Assembly: GCA_017848795.1 (NCBI GenBank)
Contig: JAFIHG010000027.1
Location: 1 to 64,000 of the forward strand
Direction of reading: 5' to 3'
Length of the DNA stretch: 64,000 nt
Source: Candidatus Nanopelagicales bacterium
GTDB lineage: Bacteria; Actinomycetota; Actinomycetes; S36-B12; CAIYMF01
Program-made: the position numbers and the translations under genes
In this document: one piece after another, positions 61,159-64,000 of the stretch
Layout: each line of letters begins with the position of its first letter
Numbering within the stretch: position 1 is the stretch's first letter
Notes under the pieces: model-generated
Database searches by the model: none
The model's input: only the letters and a program-made list of their open reading frames with translations
Told to the model about the DNA's origin: nothing

Positions 61159-62904
61159 TCACCATGATCCCCCGCCGCCTCCGCCGCCCCCACCGCCTCC
61201 ACCGCCACCTCCGCCGGACGAGGAGGACTGCGAGGCGGAGTAGGCGCTGATGGAGGAGCTGAGCGCGTGGTCGAAGCTGTCGAAACCACCGCCGGAGCCC
61301 GACCAGCCGGTGCCGTAGCCGGCGTACGCGGGGTACCAGTCGGGCTGCGGCGGCTCTTCGCCGGTGGCGGTCCGGTACTTCTGGGCCCAGCGGTCGGCGA
61401 CGCCGAACGCGACCGCGTACGGGATGTAGGCGACGTAGAGGTCCTTGCGGGCAGCGAAGTCGAACCGGTCCTCGGCGGACGACGTCGAGAGCAGCCGGCG
61501 GAATCCGCCGGCCTCCGCCCAGGCACGCCGACCGGCCTGCGTGCGGCGGGTGCCGACGCCCACCTTCATCAGGCCGTACCCGCCGATGACGAAGGCGGCG
61601 AACGGCAGGCCGTACATGGTGAGCCCGCCGGGCCATCCGAGGAATCCGGCGATCGCGAGCAGCGCGCAGAGCAGCCAGACGCGCCGCCCCCACCGCTCCC
61701 CGGAGGCTTTGGCGGAGAGACCGGCGCCCTGCGCCCATGGCGCGACGCCCGCCACGAGCTCGCTCGTCGCCTTGCTGAGGGTCTCGCCGGCGTCCTTGCT
61801 GCCGTCGGCTCGGAACTGGTGCCCGGCGAACGTGATGCCGAGACGGCGACCGACCTGTGCCGTGAGCGGGTCGGCGTCCCGCCACTGCTGCGGGGTCCCG
61901 GTGCCGGTGACGACCCAGTCGTCGCTGCCCTGCTGCTCCAGGTCGACCAACCCGCTGGCCGCCATGTGCAGCAGGGTGCTGGTGAGTGCGTGCTTGCCGG
62001 CGGACTCCTGGTCCAGGTAGACCGTCTGGACCGGGCCGAGCCCGGCAGGCGGGGCGTACATCACCGGGAATCCCGGCGGGGACTCGTCCGCGCTGCGCAC
62101 CCAGGCGACTCCGGCGCCGAGCGTGACGAGGCTGAGCAGCCCCACCAGCAGCGCGAGCGGGACGCTCGTGCCGAGCACCCCGTCCAGCGTGACCGGCCAC
62201 GGCAGATGGGCGCGCGCCGGCGGGGCGAGCGCCATCGGCAGGTCGGCGTGCACGCCGCTGATCGGCGGCAGGTTCTTCGCGGTGAGCGTCACCCTCGTGG
62301 TGCCCGACCCCTTCGTGGCGCAGGTGCGCCCGACGACGAGGACGTCACAGTTCACCGCGAGCGCCGCGCTGGGCAGCTCCACGGTGACCACCGCGCGCTG
62401 GATCTGCATGAGCCACGCCCGGGCGACGACGTCCCACCGGAACGAGGCCTGGTCCGGCCGGCCCTCGACCGGTGAGAGCACGCCTGCGACCCGGTAGACG
62501 ATCCGGTACTGGTGCGTGCCGGGCGTCACCGTGCGGTCCGGATCGCCGATCTTGGCGACGTAGAACCGCCGCGAGTTCTCCCACAGCGTCTCGTACGGCT
62601 CGGGCGTGCCGTCCAGAGTCACCGAACGGATCTCGGGCTGGTACCGGACGCCGCTGTCGGCCGAGTCCGCGACGTCCCAGAACTGGAAGATCCCGTGCCG
62701 GCCGTACGGGAACTCAGCCGTGATCGTCTCGGTGGCGACTAGTGTCCCGTCCGCTCCGACGACGTACGCCGCGTCGAACCGGCTGATCGTGACGGGGTCT
62801 GCGGATGCCGACCCGCCGGCCGGCACCTGGGCGGCGACGACCGGCCACAGCAGGCCGGCGAGCGTCAGCACGACGAGCAGGAGCAGGACGACCAGTCGCT
62901 TCAT
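61159..62904 (-). CDS. DUF2207 membrane protein
   Basis: A 581-residue predicted membrane protein: signal sequence MKRLVVLLLLVVLTLAGLL, an extracellular DUF2207 domain (ISRFDAAYVVGADGTLVATETITAEF near residue 43), TM near LGTSVPLALLVGLLSLVTLGAG (about 245-265), a central cytoplasmic region and two further TM segments near 418-450. The C-terminus is Ser/Gly-rich, with a run of about 15 Gly then Ser-Trp. It pairs with LemA. Function unknown. Confidence 0.87.
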   Translation of the reverse strand: MKRLVVLLLLVVLTLAGLLWPVVAAQVPAGGSASADPVTISRFDAAYVVGADGTLVATETITAEFPYGRHGIFQFWDVADSADSGVRYQPEIRSVTLDGTPEPYETLWENSRRFYVAKIGDPDRTVTPGTHQYRIVYRVAGVLSPVEGRPDQASFRWDVVARAWLMQIQRAVVTVELPSAALAVNCDVLVVGRTCATKGSGTTRVTLTAKNLPPISGVHADLPMALAPPARAHLPWPVTLDGVLGTSVPLALLVGLLSLVTLGAGVAWVRSADESPPGFPVMYAPPAGLGPVQTVYLDQESAGKHALTSTLLHMAASGLVDLEQQGSDDWVVTGTGTPQQWRDADPLTAQVGRRLGITFAGHQFRADGSKDAGETLSKATSELVAGVAPWAQGAGLSAKASGERWGRRVWLLCALLAIAGFLGWPGGLTMYGLPFAAFVIGGYGLMKVGVGTRRTQAGRRAWAEAGGFRRLLSTSSAEDRFDFAARKDLYVAYIPYAVAFGVADRWAQKYRTATGEEPPQPDWYPAYAGYGTGWSGSGGGFDSFDHALSSSISAYSASQSSSSGGGGGGGGGGGGGGGGSW

Positions 62905-63056
62905 CCGCCCTCCGCACGCTCAGCACGCCACCCTAGCGATCGCGGGCACGGGTGGATGCGCTCTGCGGAGCCGTTTCGTCCCCTCGCCGCAGCCCGCGGC
63001 CCGGCCGGGCGCAGGGCCGGATGGGGGGAGTGGGGCGGCCGGGGGAGAATGGCCCG

Positions 63057-63995
63057 GTGAGCACACCCACAGGCAGCGGAATGTCCATGCGAGGCGCGGT
63101 CGATCTCGGTGCCCTGGCGGCAGCGCGTGAGGCGCAGGCGAAGGCGGAGCAGCGCCGCGCCGCGAACCCGCCGGGAGCGCCGACCAGTTGGTCCATCGAC
63201 ATCACCGAGGAGTCGTTCCAGGCGGACGTGCTGGACCAGTCGTTCGTCGTTCCGGTCGTCATCGACCTCTGGGCGACGTGGTGCGGCCCCTGCAAGCAGC
63301 TCTCCCCGGTGCTCGAGTCGCTGGCGACCGAGTACGCCGGCAAGTTCGTGCTCGCCAAGATCGACGTTGATGCGAACCCGCGGATCTCCCAAGCGTTCCA
63401 GGTGCAGTCGATCCCGACGGTGATCGCGGTGATCAAGGGCCAGCCCGTGCCGCTGTTCCAGGGGGCGCTGCCCGAGCCGGCGGTCCGGCAGTACCTCGAC
63501 GAGCTGCTCAAGGTGGCAGAGGCGAACGGGCTCACCGGTGCGCCACCGGCCGAGGGAGAACCGGTCGTCGAGGAGCCGGTGGGCGACCCGCGGTTCGACG
63601 CGGCCTTCGAGGCGGTCGAGCGGGGTGACTGGCACGCGGCGGAGCAGGCCTACCGCGCCGTGCTCGCCGAGGCTCCCGCCGACCTCGAGGCACAGGCGGG
63701 CCTGGGCCAGGTGCAGCTGCTGCGGCGCACCGACGGGGTGGACGTGAATGCCGCACTGAGTGCGGCGTCGGCCGAGCCGGAGTCCGTGGCGGCGCAAGCG
63801 CTCGCGGCCGACGTGGAGCTGTTGACCGGACTCGTCGACGAGGCGTTCGCGCGCCTCGTCGCGCTCGTCGCGCGTACCAGCGGCGAGGACCGTACCGCTG
63901 CACGCGAACACCTCGTCGGGCTGTTCCTGCTCGTCGGCGACGACGATCCGCGGGTCGTCAAGGCGCGCACCGCGCTCGCCAACGCCCTGTTCTGA
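63057..63995 (+). CDS. Thioredoxin-TPR protein, CnoX/YbbN-like
   Basis: A 312-residue co-chaperone-type protein: thioredoxin domain (45-155) with active site WCGPC (Cys76, Cys79), then TPR-like helices (from about 180: FDAAFEAVERGDWHAAEQAYRAVLAEAP, and LLTGLVDEAFARLVALV). This domain order defines CnoX/YbbN; the retained CGPC gives it possible reductase activity. GTG 63057 has GGGGGAGA upstream; a longer frame to 62952 is not homologous. It ends 5 bp before the window's right edge. Confidence 0.9.
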   Translation: MSTPTGSGMSMRGAVDLGALAAAREAQAKAEQRRAANPPGAPTSWSIDITEESFQADVLDQSFVVPVVIDLWATWCGPCKQLSPVLESLATEYAGKFVLAKIDVDANPRISQAFQVQSIPTVIAVIKGQPVPLFQGALPEPAVRQYLDELLKVAEANGLTGAPPAEGEPVVEEPVGDPRFDAAFEAVERGDWHAAEQAYRAVLAEAPADLEAQAGLGQVQLLRRTDGVDVNAALSAASAEPESVAAQALAADVELLTGLVDEAFARLVALVARTSGEDRTAAREHLVGLFLLVGDDDPRVVKARTALANALF

Positions 63996-64000
63996 CGCGG

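Overview
The window is a stretch of a high-GC Gram-positive (actinobacterial) chromosome. Indicators are the strong G/C third-position bias, frequent GTG starts, start/stop overlaps, and a set of largely actinobacterial genes: a NucS/EndoMS mismatch endonuclease, a fused RNase H/phosphatase, an F420-type LLM oxidoreductase, DUF3145 and DUF3052 proteins, AhpE, homodimeric AceE and a CrtB-type phytoene synthase. The genus cannot be fixed from the sequence alone. The GGTCGAGCGTAGTCGAGACC repeats near 5.2 kb are the kind I associate with Nocardioides-like genomes, but that is only a hint.

Layout. 0-2.4 kb: a lower-GC carotenoid fragment (5'-truncated crtI, intact crtB, 3'-truncated idi). 2.4-11.3 kb: a DHA2 efflux pump with divergent TetR regulator, a repeat-rich spacer, a methyltransferase, a CopB-like (CPH) P1B ATPase with a CsoR/CstR-family repressor and matching operators, a flavin-reductase-like protein and a HerA-like ATPase. 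11.4-24 kb: a phenol/catechol meta-cleavage island on the minus strand. It has an upper operon (ferredoxin, catechol 2,3-dioxygenase, a protein of unknown function, and phenol hydroxylase subunits L-M-N-O-P), an IclR-type regulator, and a lower operon (hydratase, acylating acetaldehyde dehydrogenase, aldolase, decarboxylase, tautomerase, semialdehyde dehydrogenase). A GTTCC-N7-GGAAC palindrome lies about 80 bp upstream of each operon. 24-28.7 kb: a frameshifted alpha/beta hydrolase, a cytochrome P450 and a two-component system.

28.9-33.2 kb: the fatty-acid synthesis operon fabD-fabH-acpP-fabF plus DUF3145; FabD carries an extra C-terminal lipoyl/biotinyl-like domain. 33.3-40.4 kb: pirin, an AbiEi/DUF559-like protein between two related palindromes, an SDR coupled to aceE, DUF3052, AhpE, a small zinc-ribbon protein and tRNA-Val(TAC). 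40.5-50.2 kb: a large secreted HELFH metalloprotease, a PadR regulator, a zinc-ribbon coiled-coil protein coupled to RNase H/phosphatase, an ECF sigma factor with a membrane-protein partner, a 14-residue-repeat coiled-coil protein, NucS and an LLM oxidoreductase. 50.3-64 kb: acyl-CoA metabolism (a duplicated 3-hydroxyacyl-CoA dehydrogenase, crotonyl-CoA carboxylase/reductase, methylmalonyl-CoA epimerase, thiolase, a truncated MeaB), SGNH/acyltransferase surface enzymes, Rrf2, LemA/DUF2207 and a CnoX-type thioredoxin.

The most unusual non-coding feature is a family of four ~60-bp palindromes (24.1, 26.3, 57.4 and 59.9 kb). They share arms of the form TTCCGGRTGAATGTGGCAG and sit at gene ends. 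Three flanking genes end with the same Ser-Gly-stop supplied by the palindrome arm, and a fourth gene (meaB) appears truncated by one. Together the catabolic genes would turn phenol into pyruvate and acetyl-CoA, and the C4/C5 acyl-CoA genes point to an ethylmalonyl/methylmalonyl-CoA route.
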